Virus record (IMG/VR): IMGVR_UViG_3300046660_000488
Span: 472,640-536,639 of that record
DNA from: a virus
Length of the DNA stretch: 64,000 nt
Strand: one strand, 5' to 3'
Below the pieces are notes generated by a model, which saw only the letters and a program-made list of their open reading frames with translations, had not been told where the DNA came from and searched no databases. Positions 8,156 through 16,459 of the stretch are shown here, piece by piece. Both the position numbers and the translations under genes were made by a program. Each line of letters starts with the position of its first letter. Positions within the stretch are counted from its first letter, which is position 1.

Positions 8156-8643
8156 GACGGTTTCTTGCCTGTGGCTTCGTATTCTTCCAAAGCCGCCTTG
8201 GCTTCCAGAACAGCCGCGTTCAGGTCGGCCATGTCTTGGAAGGTCATGATGGCCGGGCCGTTCATCGACAGGTGGACGTTGATGCCCCGCGTTGGATAGG
8301 CGCGTCGGTCGATGTCATGTTGCGTGAACCGGCTGTGCCATGTTCCGACAAAATCGGCCGGGGTCTTGCCGACGTACTCGGGGTTCTCGGATTTGGCGTG
8401 GTTGTAGTTGTAGCCTTTGCCAAGGTTGACGATGACCAGCATCTGAGACCCGGCCGTCTTGCGAATCTCGACCTGCGGATAGCCCAGCTTCGTGCCGGTG
8501 AGTTTCGCCTTCCAGCGTTTCTCATCTTCGGGGCTCATGTTGGGCATGTAACCGCCGTCAGGGCCGCCATCGAAGCCAGCGTCGTTCTTCCACGCTTCGG
8601 TGGACAGCTTCTTCTTCGGCTTGCCCCAGAACAGAACGCCCAT
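8152..8643 (-). CDS. Unknown 163-residue protein
   Basis: From MGVLFWGKPKKKLSTE; the upstream in-frame extension is rejected because it runs into the next gene and has no ribosome binding site. An ATCTCGTAAACGAAT motif lies about 20 nt upstream. Confidence 0.65.
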   Translation of the reverse strand: MGVLFWGKPKKKLSTEAWKNDAGFDGGPDGGYMPNMSPEDEKRWKAKLTGTKLGYPQVEIRKTAGSQMLVIVNLGKGYNYNHAKSENPEYVGKTPADFVGTWHSRFTQHDIDRRAYPTRGINVHLSMNGPAIMTFQDMADLNAAVLEAKAALEEYEATGKKPS

Positions 8644-8695
8644 GTGTCTCAATCCAGATTCGTTTACGAGATCGTAGCAGGCTCTCCGCGCCGGT

Positions 8696-9451
8696 TCAAC
8701 GATCTTTCGGCGGAGGAACGGCGTCCAAGAACTCTCGCGCGTTCTTCTCAGCCGTTCGCGTCTCCGGGTCGATGTGCCGGGCGAGGAAACGCAACGTCCC
8801 CACCAAGCTGCACACCTGATCGAACAGGTAGCGCTCATCCGGTGTCATCGCGTTCGGCGTCTTGGGAGCGGGCTTGATCTCGTCCATCCGGCGCTGCACC
8901 AAAGCGGCGAGGCGTCGTTCCTCGTCCAAGGTCATCGGCTCAGGTTGATATGGAACCGTCATCGGTGCAGGGATTCGGATGCCCTGCTCGTCCCAAGCGC
9001 CACGGAAGCGGGCTGCGTCAACCGTGCTGAAGAACGCCAGCCCCATGCGGTCTTTTTCACCGTCGCTGTAACGCAAGACCGTCCAGCGTCGCGTGATGTT
9101 CTCGCCGATCCAATCGAGCACTTCGTCCTTCATGCCCAGCAGGATGTTGAACGGCACAAGCTGCTCGACGCTGTCAGGCCAGAGGTTTGGATCGTGTAGC
9201 CGCAGGCGCCCCGTCGTCAGGGTCTCGCCCTTCTTGAACTGTCCAACCAGACTTCCGGTGCAGCCAAGGCCTCCGAGCACATGACCCGGCTCCGAGGCGA
9301 CGTTGTGGAAATGCCCGCTCACGGCATTGACGTAGCGAGCGTGGGTTTTGATCGAAACCTTGTCGAGGTCACGCACACCTTCGTAGATCATGCACGGCTT
9401 GCCGAGGCTATCGCCGGGCCACGGTTGGGTGCGTTTGGCTTTCTGGATCAT
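8696..9451 (-). CDS. Unknown 251-residue protein
   Basis: MIQKAKRTQPWPGDSLG..., with a Pro-rich linker near residue 160 and a helical C-terminus. Not recognised. Divergent from the plus-strand gene at 9520; the 68-nt spacer holds a GTTTACC motif and a TAAATA core. Confidence 0.7.
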   Translation of the reverse strand: MIQKAKRTQPWPGDSLGKPCMIYEGVRDLDKVSIKTHARYVNAVSGHFHNVASEPGHVLGGLGCTGSLVGQFKKGETLTTGRLRLHDPNLWPDSVEQLVPFNILLGMKDEVLDWIGENITRRWTVLRYSDGEKDRMGLAFFSTVDAARFRGAWDEQGIRIPAPMTVPYQPEPMTLDEERRLAALVQRRMDEIKPAPKTPNAMTPDERYLFDQVCSLVGTLRFLARHIDPETRTAEKNAREFLDAVPPPKDR

Positions 9452-9486
9452 TCACCCACGATAGCGGCGCGACATTTCGTTTACCA

Positions 9487-9492
9487 TAAATA
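9487..9492 (+). promoter_or_regulatory. Late promoter core TAAATA, leadered
   Basis: CATAAATAT lies 28 nt before ATG 9520, and GGAGG is present in the predicted leader. Confidence 0.6.
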
Positions 9493-9519
9493 TCTCCAGA
9501 GTTTATTGGAGGAATTACC

Positions 9520-9981
9520 ATGGTAAACCGTGGAGACGATATGCGCGCGATTCTGGATCAGATCGTTGGCGTGGACAGCAGCAAGTACGGCCTGACCGAA
9601 GACGAGGACGCGGCTGGTTTTGACGGTCCTGACGAGACGCAGGACGATGCTGGTGACGATGACGACGCGGACGAAGAGTCCAAGGGAAGCGAAGGCATCA
9701 CTGGCCTCGAAGATAGCGACTGGAAGACGTGGGACAACAACTCACCGACCAAGTACGAGATCACCATCGGCGGCAACATTCTGGTGCTGGACACGGTGAA
9801 GATGACCATCGAAATGGATTTCGGTCCGTTCTATAGCTCAGAGAAAATCGAAGCAACGGAACCGGAAGAGATCAAGAAAGAAGCCATTCGCAAGGGATAC
9901 ACGATTGTCGCGAAGCAAGCTCGCGAGTACAAGGCAGATGCGGCCAAGAAAGGCTATGACATTGGAACCGAAGACGAGTAA
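9520..9981 (+). CDS. Acidic protein, late expressed
   Basis: 153 residues with a run of Asp/Glu (residues 27-60) followed by a compact domain ending in a Lys/Glu helix. Start chosen by TTGGAGG; an alternative ATG at 9541, with its own GGAG, would begin MRAILDQIVG, similar to the leader peptides of the late enzyme genes. Stop codon is part of the next late promoter. Confidence 0.7.
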   Translation: MVNRGDDMRAILDQIVGVDSSKYGLTEDEDAAGFDGPDETQDDAGDDDDADEESKGSEGITGLEDSDWKTWDNNSPTKYEITIGGNILVLDTVKMTIEMDFGPFYSSEKIEATEPEEIKKEAIRKGYTIVAKQAREYKADAAKKGYDIGTEDE

Positions 9982-9984
9982 ATA
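9979..9984 (+). promoter_or_regulatory. Late promoter core TAAATA, leadered
   Basis: Overlaps the TAA stop of the preceding gene; the core ends 26 nt before ATG 10010, with GGGAAG in between. Confidence 0.55.
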
Positions 9985-10009
9985 GAGCTACAACGGGAAG
10001 ACGATACAG

Positions 10010-11314
10010 ATGCGCGAGTGGCTTGATTTCTTTGAAGGTGTGGACGAAGTCACCACCTACATCCACAACGCACACAAGGCGTTGGGCTCGGTCAATGGCG
10101 ACATCTTCGTTGACCTGCAAGCTGACTCCGGACACCAGTTCTACAGCAACTTCCCCATCGTCCTGATCGCCGACATCGAAGTCCCCGAAGAGGTTCGTGG
10201 CGCCGGTGTCGGCTCTCAGGCGATGAACATCCTGATCAAGCTGGCCGACACCATGCAGGTGACGCTCGCCCTGACGGCGGCCGACGACGATCTCGCCTAC
10301 TGGTACGAGCGCTTCGGGTTCCACGGCGAACGCCACATGATCCGCGAGCCTCGAACCAATGAGAGCCAGCAGGGCCTGCTGAGCGAAGCGGCCGAAGTCC
10401 TCAACGAGATTTACGCAGGCGGCCCGGAAGAACACGACGACCAGCAAGTTCGCGACCGCATCCGTGACCATTCCTATTACGGTGGATGGCAGGTCATCGC
10501 CAAGGCTGGCGACGTCTACGTGAAGAAAGCAGACCTGAACGATGGCGAGATTGGTCTTCGACTGGTCAAGAACAAGAAAGCCATCGGTTACGCCAGCCTT
10601 CTGAAGATGAATTACAGCGGCGTGGACGGCTACATCGCCGTGGAAGTTGGTGTGGTTGAAGGCGAGAAATTCAACGGCTACGGAAAGCTGTTGTACAACA
10701 CGATGCTCAATCTGGGTCACGTGATCTTCAGCGGTGGTCAGCAGACGCCGGACGGTCGCAAGATGTGGCATTGGCTGCTCAAGCAGCCGAACGTCCATTG
10801 CTATGTGACGACGGTTCCCGATAGCAATGACGAACACCATCCCTATCTTCCGGTCGAGAACGGTGTCCTGCCGATTGATCCGTGGCGAGAGAAAGCCGCG
10901 CGCCTCGTGGCCTCACGCACACCGCTCGTCACCAAGACTGAGGTCAAGGAAGAAGAGCAACCACAGACCCCGGCTGACGAGCTTCGTCGCCGCGTAGAGA
11001 CCGCAGCCCTCCCGGCCCGTGTCACCATCGTTCCGTGGAAAGACACCGGACGCCACAAGAACGTCGCCGACGTCACCGATCTGGAGGCGTCAGCCACCGG
11101 CAAGGGGCAAGGTCGTGAGACCATGCAGGCGGTGATCCAGTGGGCCGACGAACTCGGCGTGACCCTGTTCGTCTGGCCGGTCCCCGACCACGATGTTCCC
11201 GGCGCCTTGGGACACAAGGACTTGATGGAATGGTATCAGCGTCTGGGCTTCAAGGACGTTTGGGAAGAGGGCGAAGAGTGGCGGATGGTCCGGACGCCTA
11301 AAGGCGCTCGATAA
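10010..11314 (+). CDS. Triple GNAT acetyltransferase-like fusion
   Basis: 434 residues. Leader MREWLDFFE. Domain 1 (about 10-125) has EVRGAGVGSQAM, a good acetyl-CoA loop, and YWYERFGF. Domain 2 (about 150-285) is degenerate with NGYGKLLYNTM. Domain 3 (about 325-434) has GKGQGRETM and WYQRLGF. Linkers are acidic; the first (LL-SE-AAEVLNE) contains Leu-x-Glu sites like those cut by T4 prohead protease. The acetyl acceptor is unknown. Three GNAT units in one late phage protein is unusual; packaging and cleavage are inferences. Confidence 0.8.
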   Translation: MREWLDFFEGVDEVTTYIHNAHKALGSVNGDIFVDLQADSGHQFYSNFPIVLIADIEVPEEVRGAGVGSQAMNILIKLADTMQVTLALTAADDDLAYWYERFGFHGERHMIREPRTNESQQGLLSEAAEVLNEIYAGGPEEHDDQQVRDRIRDHSYYGGWQVIAKAGDVYVKKADLNDGEIGLRLVKNKKAIGYASLLKMNYSGVDGYIAVEVGVVEGEKFNGYGKLLYNTMLNLGHVIFSGGQQTPDGRKMWHWLLKQPNVHCYVTTVPDSNDEHHPYLPVENGVLPIDPWREKAARLVASRTPLVTKTEVKEEEQPQTPADELRRRVETAALPARVTIVPWKDTGRHKNVADVTDLEASATGKGQGRETMQAVIQWADELGVTLFVWPVPDHDVPGALGHKDLMEWYQRLGFKDVWEEGEEWRMVRTPKGAR

Positions 11315-11612
11315 CCGTCTCGATGCCGAATTCGGCCGCCGCCTTGGCGATGGCATTGGCTTCACCAAGCATGATGCCGTTGCGGAGCACCGGGCGGTTC
11401 TTCTCGCATTCCTCGACATAGGCCTTGGTCTCAGCCAGCCCGAACGACGGGAACAGAGAGCGCATGTGGCTGATGGCGCTGATCTTGCGGTCTTGGTCGT
11501 AGCCAACCATCAGGATGCGGGCCTTCGGAACGATCTCCGCCAGCAGAGCGTAAAGCTCTTCCTGCTCGTCGGGATAGAGGTTGTCGATGATCTTCTGAAG
11601 GTCTTTGCTCAT
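11298..11612 (-). CDS. Protein with ribosomal bL12 C-terminal-domain-like fold
   Basis: 104 residues from MSKDLQKIIDNLY. Residues about 32-104 align by eye with the bL12 C-terminal domain: basic strand with a K-I-x-x-I-x-x-M-R helix, FGLAETKAYVEE in place of LGLKEAKDLVE, NGIMLGEANAIAKAAAEFG, and a final strand. In ribosomes this domain recruits translation factors. The N-terminal hinge and dimer domain are replaced. Some uncultivated phages are known to carry bL12. Minus strand, convergent with the GNAT fusion. Confidence 0.6.
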   Translation of the reverse strand: MSKDLQKIIDNLYPDEQEELYALLAEIVPKARILMVGYDQDRKISAISHMRSLFPSFGLAETKAYVEECEKNRPVLRNGIMLGEANAIAKAAAEFGIETVIERL

Positions 11613-11674
11613 CGGGCCAGTTTGGCGAACGAAATCAGTCCTGTAAAGCGCCATTTTCTTGCAAGTATTCGCAC

Positions 11675-11711
11675 AAGCACAGTTGACATCTGAGGCAAGT
11701 TCAGGTACATA
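11675..11711 (+). promoter_or_regulatory. Sigma70-like promoter with AAGCACAG octamer
   Basis: TTGACA (11683-11688), 17-nt spacer, TACATA (11706-11711), serving the gene at 11745. AAGCACAG at 11675-11682 abuts the -35 box. Confidence 0.7.
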
Positions 11712-11744
11712 TTGTGCACTGTCAACGAGGAGACCGCAACGCAC

Positions 11745-12131
11745 ATGACCGCCCCGAAGACTTTCCGCATTACCGCTGCTGACGCCAAGATCATCCGTGA
11801 TTATTGCAACGAAGCGCTGTCGGGAATCGGCGGGCGGATGAGCAAGATGGAGATCGGCATCAAGGCTGATCTGGTCACCGGCGATGAGACCGTAAATTAC
11901 CTGCTGCTGACCGAATACGGCAACATGGACACGGCCGACATCCGCGACTGGCAATACGCCGCCACCCTCGACATCCCGTGCGACGCCAATGGCGAAGCCA
12001 TCCTCGACATCTTCGGTTCGAGCCGCAGCGAATTGCTGGGCAACGTCTACCCGTATTTTCGTGACGGCAAGCTGGTCGCTGTGCATGACGACTACAACGT
12101 CGTCAATCGCATCCGCCTGAACCGCGCCTAA
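11745..12131 (+). CDS. Unknown 128-residue protein
   Basis: Starts MTAPKTFRITAADAK behind GAGGAGA. Acidic, single domain, not recognised. First gene of a probable early operon with the gene at 12150. Confidence 0.7.
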   Translation: MTAPKTFRITAADAKIIRDYCNEALSGIGGRMSKMEIGIKADLVTGDETVNYLLLTEYGNMDTADIRDWQYAATLDIPCDANGEAILDIFGSSRSELLGNVYPYFRDGKLVAVHDDYNVVNRIRLNRA

Positions 12132-12149
12132 GCCATAGGAGGACGCATC

Positions 12150-12851
12150 ATGTTCAAACGCAATTACATGGCTTGCCGCATCGAAGAACATAAGGATCGC
12201 TTCGGCGATCCGGTATACTACGTCTACGACTGCGACGACGGCATAGTCCTGACGCTAGGCCTGTACGACGACGAAGACACTGTCGTCGTCTGGGAAGGCA
12301 AGCACGACGGCGTGGTCAAGGAATTCGGCCCCAAGACCGGCGCCAACTGGAAGACGGCTTTCAAATTCCTGTACTCGGAAGCCTGCACGCGCCTGTTGAA
12401 GGGCGAAGCCTATTTCGACGAAGACGAAGTCCCACTGACCTACGAAGAACAGGTCGAACAACGATTCCCGACGACCAAGGGCATGCTCTATCTGAGCCTG
12501 CGTAACTACGGCGAAACCGGCTATGATCTGGGCGGCTTCTACTCGACGAATGCCAAGGCTTTCGAAGCCGCCTTCGAAAACTTGGACCTCGACGGCTTCG
12601 ATACCGCTCTCGACTACTACGACGAAATCAGCAGCGAAGCCTATCCCATCGCCGTCAACAACCCCGGCAAGAAGGGCGACACTGTCACCCTCATCTTCAA
12701 GGAAAGCGATCCGGAAGACATCGAATTGATCGTCGGCGTCAAGGCTGACGAAGACAAGGTCCCCGGCTACGTCTACCTGACCGCCGTGCTCGGCACGGAT
12801 CACGTCAGTTACTCGCGCGACGTCAAGGACGGCCGCAAGAAAAGCGCCTGA
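12150..12851 (+). CDS. Very acidic unknown protein
   Basis: 233 residues, rich in Asp, Glu and Tyr; strong AGGAGG site. The acidic character resembles DNA-mimic proteins, but this is only a compositional remark. Confidence 0.7.
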   Translation: MFKRNYMACRIEEHKDRFGDPVYYVYDCDDGIVLTLGLYDDEDTVVVWEGKHDGVVKEFGPKTGANWKTAFKFLYSEACTRLLKGEAYFDEDEVPLTYEEQVEQRFPTTKGMLYLSLRNYGETGYDLGGFYSTNAKAFEAAFENLDLDGFDTALDYYDEISSEAYPIAVNNPGKKGDTVTLIFKESDPEDIELIVGVKADEDKVPGYVYLTAVLGTDHVSYSRDVKDGRKKSA

Positions 12852-12900
12852 TAGAGCCCAACCGGCAAGTACTTCCTCAAGTATTCAAGTATTCAAAGTG

Positions 12901-12962
12901 AACCAGTCAGCGACTTTGTGTAGTAACAAAGGCGTTGACTGGTTAATTGCTTGTGGTATAAT
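12901..12962 (+). promoter_or_regulatory. Sigma70-like promoter flanked by inverted repeat
   Basis: TTGACT (12935-12940), 16 nt, TATAAT (12957-12962). AACCAGTC at 12901-12908 is the inverted copy of GACTGGTT at 12937-12944, which overlaps the -35; a possible operator. Serves the gene at 12996. Confidence 0.7.
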
Positions 12963-12995
12963 GGACACATCTTATCACAGAGCGTGACCAATCAG

Positions 12996-13436
12996 ATGAT
13001 TGCTTATCACTACGATGACGGCGGACGAAAAGACGCCGGATACAAGGGAAAGACTGGCGACTGTGTTGTCCGGTCGATTGCTATAGCCACGCAGCAGCCG
13101 TACGCAATGGTGTATGATCGCATCAACGAACTGGCAAAGGCTATGGAGCGGCCGACGCTCACGCGGTCGGGCAAGCGCTCATCGGCACGCGCAGGCGTGC
13201 ACAAGAACGTCTATGGCCGGTATCTCCGCGAGCAAGGATGGGTCTGGGTTCCGTGCATGGCGATTGGCTCAGGCTGTAAGGTCCACCTTCGCGCCGAGGA
13301 ACTTCCGGCCGGGCGCCTGATCGTTCGGGTCACCCGTCACATGGTCGCTGTGATCGACGGGGTGGTGCACGACACCTACGACTGTAGCCGTGACGGGGAT
13401 CGCTGCGTCTATGGGTATTGGAGCAAGGGCGACTAA
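12996..13436 (+). CDS. Papain-like cysteine peptidase-fold protein
   Basis: 146 residues from MIAYHYDDGGRKDAG. GDCVVRSIAIAT near residue 23 places a Cys at a helix start, and RHMVAVIDGVVHDTYD gives His and Asp in the right order for a Cys-His-Asp triad. This pattern is known from a phage/bacterial papain-like family. Substrate unknown. Followed directly by a second protein of similar logic under a late promoter. Confidence 0.6.
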   Translation: MIAYHYDDGGRKDAGYKGKTGDCVVRSIAIATQQPYAMVYDRINELAKAMERPTLTRSGKRSSARAGVHKNVYGRYLREQGWVWVPCMAIGSGCKVHLRAEELPAGRLIVRVTRHMVAVIDGVVHDTYDCSRDGDRCVYGYWSKGD

Positions 13437-13439
13437 ATA
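13434..13439 (+). promoter_or_regulatory. Late promoter core TAAATA, leaderless geometry
   Basis: The TAA is the stop of the preceding gene; the last core A is exactly 6 nt before the A of ATG 13445. Confidence 0.6.
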
Positions 13440-13444
13440 TCGCC

Positions 13445-13852
13445 ATGCGCGATCTCATCGACATCGTCGAGACGACAGAGCCCAGCCAGTTCGTCCACGA
13501 CTTCAAGGAAGGCTACTGCTACGCGCTGGCCATCGAGCTAAGCCGCCGCTACGGCTGGCCTATCTGTGTGATCGCCTCGAAGGAAGATGACGGCGACGAT
13601 CCTGTGACCATCCACGCCTTCAACGAGCTTCCGAATGGCCAAGGCATCGACATCGAAGGTGCCCGGCCGGTCGATGACATTCTCTACGAATATGCCGGTG
13701 GCGAGGACTGGGACGTGCTCAAGCGCAGCCGCATCGACGTGCTCAACAGCTTGAACCCGGAATACCGCAGCATGACCATCCAAGCCGCTGGCTACGCCCG
13801 GCAGGCCGTGGACGAGTACCTGAAGGTCACGTACCCAGACCTGTTCCCCTAA
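13445..13852 (+). CDS. Papain/NlpC-like protein with capsid-targeting-like leader
   Basis: 135 residues. Leader MRDLIDIVE. GYCYALAIELSRRYGW (Cys at a helix start) and TIHAFNELPNGQGIDIEG (His then Asp) match a family of small Cys-His phage proteins with a papain-like or transglutaminase-like core. Predicted leaderless late mRNA. Could be an injected protease or amidase; target unknown. Confidence 0.6.
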   Translation: MRDLIDIVETTEPSQFVHDFKEGYCYALAIELSRRYGWPICVIASKEDDGDDPVTIHAFNELPNGQGIDIEGARPVDDILYEYAGGEDWDVLKRSRIDVLNSLNPEYRSMTIQAAGYARQAVDEYLKVTYPDLFP

Positions 13853-14076
13853 TTAGGGAGGTTGGCCCAGTAATCCGTCGCGGGCTTCATGCCCGGAGGC
13901 GCCACGATCTCGGGACCAATGTCGCTATCGGGGAAATCTTCCTTGGGCATGCCCATCATCAGAATGCACCAGCCGTCGCCAGTGAATTCGGCTGGTTCCC
14001 AGCCGTGGGACATCTTGATCCAGTAAAAACCGGGCTTGCGCTCGACAGCGGTTTCAGCGGCTAGGGTATCGGTCAT
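13849..14076 (-). CDS. Unknown 75-residue protein
   Basis: MTDTLAAETAVERKPGFYW..., convergent with the preceding gene (4-nt overlap). A CTCGTAAACCAAATT motif lies 14-28 nt upstream of the ATG. Confidence 0.6.
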   Translation of the reverse strand: MTDTLAAETAVERKPGFYWIKMSHGWEPAEFTGDGWCILMMGMPKEDFPDSDIGPEIVAPPGMKPATDYWANLPN

Positions 14077-14117
14077 CACGCACCAATTTGGTTTACGAGA
14101 ACCAAATGCCACGCGCC

Positions 14118-14363
14118 TCACTGGGCGTCAAGCGTGCATTTCTTGCAGACGTACGTCACGCCCGCGTGCTTCGGATTGCCCCAATAGCGGGCCAGCAAAC
14201 GCACGCCAGCGGGCGAAACGCGCTTGGAGATCGGCAGGCTCTTGCGGTTCATGTCTTCGGTCTGGACGTGCCCCTGTGGGCACGTGTAGCGCACGCGCGA
14301 TCCCTCGACGATCTCGGCCTTACCTTTGACCGAAACCCCACGAGGGATGCGCGCGCCGGGCAT
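14118..14363 (-). CDS. Zinc-ribbon-like protein
   Basis: 81 residues with C-x-x-x-H near residue 28 (TCPQGH) and CKKC near the end. Basic. TGATG overlap with the upstream gene. Confidence 0.6.
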   Translation of the reverse strand: MPGARIPRGVSVKGKAEIVEGSRVRYTCPQGHVQTEDMNRKSLPISKRVSPAGVRLLARYWGNPKHAGVTYVCKKCTLDAQ

Positions 14364-14977
14364 CAGCCCCTCGCCAATTCTTCAAGCTCGGCGATGCGCT
14401 CATTCAGCTTGTCGCGTTCGGCGTACGCCTCGACCAAATCGGCCTTGGCGATCAGTTGCGTCTTGCGCTTGTAGAACGCGGTGGCGAACTCGGTGCCGAA
14501 CATATCGTGCAGCGTGTCGATGCCCTGCCGGTCGCACTCTTCGGCGCCGAGAATTTCGTAGGCGGCGAATTCGTAGTTGGACATCTGCTCGGCCTCGGTG
14601 AAGGCCATCAGGCGAATGTTGCTCGGCGAGCGGCCGTCATTGTCGCCGAGCGAGAAACGCTCTTCGTTGCCTTCGATGTCGCTCGGCAACCAATCCTTCG
14701 GGAAGGTGCGGACGACGATCAGGTCGAGGTTGCGCGAGGGCATCGACGAAGCACGGGCGTGCTGCTCGTCGATCAGGCGGCTGCGGGTCGGCTCGGCGAG
14801 ATCGCCGCGATAGGTCCCAAAGTCCCAGAGACGGTCTTCATCATCCTTGCCGATGATTTCGAGGGCCACGGCCTTGGCGCGCTTCTGCCACGCTTCGAGG
14901 TGACAGCCGCGCGTGAATTGGCTGAAGTCGGTGTCGGCGATCCGAACACCATCGACGATGAAGTCTGCAAATTCCAT
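14363..14977 (-). CDS. Unknown 204-residue protein
   Basis: MEFADFIVDGVRIADTDF..., C-terminal 45 residues probably coiled coil (ERDKLNERIAELEELARG). AGGAGG lies before the start. Not recognised. Confidence 0.7.
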   Translation of the reverse strand: MEFADFIVDGVRIADTDFSQFTRGCHLEAWQKRAKAVALEIIGKDDEDRLWDFGTYRGDLAEPTRSRLIDEQHARASSMPSRNLDLIVVRTFPKDWLPSDIEGNEERFSLGDNDGRSPSNIRLMAFTEAEQMSNYEFAAYEILGAEECDRQGIDTLHDMFGTEFATAFYKRKTQLIAKADLVEAYAERDKLNERIAELEELARG

Positions 14978-14986
14978 GGTGTCCTC

Positions 14987-15481
14987 CTAGTCCGTGATCG
15001 CATAGAAAGCGGATTCGTGGGTCGTGGCGTCTTCGCCGGGGTATTCGCGGGTCCACGAGACGCGCGCAGCCGGACCGCCATCTTCCGCTTCTGGGCGCTC
15101 AGCGGCGATCACCAGAGTGATCTTCGCGCCCGGCGCGGTGACATTGTAGCCGTCGATCTTGACCGTGCGGTCAACAGCCCGATCCAGCGTCGGAACGCGC
15201 AAACGAACGTGCGCGCTCACCAGCATCGGGAAATTCCAGACGGCGGCCGTGTGCGGCATTTGGTGGTCGAACGTCCCGTGTGGGTTCGACGCGCAGAAAG
15301 CATAGTCGATCACGCCGTCGTAATCGAACTCGGCGTCGCCCGTGGCGACCGCGTCTTCCAAGATGATCCGGTAGAGATCGTCAGCGGGGAGCTTGTCCAG
15401 ATCGATGTACCACGTGGACTCGTGAATATCCGAATCCATGGCGTCGGTTTGGCCGATATGTTCTGTGACGGCGACGATCAT
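14987..15481 (-). CDS. Unknown 164-residue protein
   Basis: MIVAVTEHIGQTDAMD..., mixed alpha/beta. Upstream TAGAATTGGAGGGACC gives a ribosome binding site. Not recognised. Confidence 0.65.
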   Translation of the reverse strand: MIVAVTEHIGQTDAMDSDIHESTWYIDLDKLPADDLYRIILEDAVATGDAEFDYDGVIDYAFCASNPHGTFDHQMPHTAAVWNFPMLVSAHVRLRVPTLDRAVDRTVKIDGYNVTAPGAKITLVIAAERPEAEDGGPAARVSWTREYPGEDATTHESAFYAITD

Positions 15482-15510
15482 GGTCCCTCCAATTCTAGGA
15501 GGAACGTCTA

Positions 15511-15789
15511 CTACGACTTCGAAGCAAAGTCAATAGAGGCTTGTGGTCTATACTGTCGTCGAGCCAAGGTTTCCTCGCTCGGCTTGTCGCGTCCGGAGCC
15601 TTTCTTCATCGCCCGGCCGTTCGGGCAAATGCAGAACGCAGTATCGCCGCACTCGACGCCAGCAGGCGTGAAGACCTGCCTACGAGTGTCGATGACACCA
15701 TGGTTCCCGCACAGGCAACAGTGACCGGTGTCCGCAAATTCACGGACCCAGAATTCGCGCAATTGGCTGTCGGTCGGGAGATCAGTCAT
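15511..15789 (-). CDS. Cys-rich small protein
   Basis: 92 residues from MTDLPTDSQLREFW. CCLCGNHG and CGDTAFCICPNG suggest a zinc-binding fold. No function. Confidence 0.6.
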   Translation of the reverse strand: MTDLPTDSQLREFWVREFADTGHCCLCGNHGVIDTRRQVFTPAGVECGDTAFCICPNGRAMKKGSGRDKPSEETLARRQYRPQASIDFASKS

Positions 15790-15839
15790 GACTTGACCCT
15801 TAGTCGAAAAATGGTACACCAATCAAGCGCAAGCTGCTC

Positions 15840-15991
15840 CGGCCACCACCTCGCACGCGGGAATGAGGCGTGAGATCGCGGGTTCGAATCCCGTCGAGGA
15901 TGGAAATACCGGAGAGTTACCCAGTCTGGCGATGGGCGCGGGGAGCCAAACTTACGACTTGGTAACGTCGTCAGGGATGCTCCCCGCCAGC
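15840..15991. other. Gene-free stretch with tRNA T-arm-like sequence and hairpin
   Basis: GCGGGTTCGAATCCCGT (15878-15894) is a canonical T arm, but no matching acceptor, D or anticodon arm can be placed. Downstream, GCGGGGAGC and GCTCCCCGC form a 9-bp inverted repeat around a 32-nt loop. Possibly a tRNA remnant or a structured RNA. Confidence 0.3.
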
Positions 15992-16459
15992 CTACGGCAT
16001 CAGCCGTTTCATCACCTGATCGACCAGATAGTCCATCGACGCCGAGCGGCAGGCGATGTCGGCGCTGAACGGATCGACATCGTCGTCGTCATTATCCTTG
16101 ATGATGATCGGCTCGTACAGGTCCACCGCGCCCAGTGAATAGCGAACGAGGATGCGCGGTTCGGTGTGCACGATGGCATGCCACTGCGTGTGGTCCACGT
16201 ACGGCTCTTCCTTGATCCGCTTCGGCTCGATGCTGGTGCTGGCGCGCACGCGAATGCCAGCTTCCTCGACCTTCACCGACAGCTTGTCCAGAAAGTCGTT
16301 GAGCATGGCGTGGGCCGACATTTCGACCAGCAAGGCTTCAGCCGTCGCCCGGTCTTCGCCAAAATCCGTGCCCGGCGTCATGTCCATCGCCACCAGCCTC
16401 AGCTTCATGGCGTCGGCGATCATCCGGATGGCGCCGGGGCGGTAGATGGAGACGAACAT
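15992..16459 (-). CDS. Unknown 155-residue protein
   Basis: MFVSIYRPGAIRMIADAM..., TGATG-coupled to the large upstream gene. Includes an Asp-rich turn (KDNDDDDVD). Not recognised. Confidence 0.7.
   Translation of the reverse strand: MFVSIYRPGAIRMIADAMKLRLVAMDMTPGTDFGEDRATAEALLVEMSAHAMLNDFLDKLSVKVEEAGIRVRASTSIEPKRIKEEPYVDHTQWHAIVHTEPRILVRYSLGAVDLYEPIIIKDNDDDDVDPFSADIACRSASMDYLVDQVMKRLMP

Noticed and set aside
15827-15901. Complete tRNA gene around the T-arm-like sequence
   Set aside because: No acceptor, D or anticodon arm fits upstream of the T arm.
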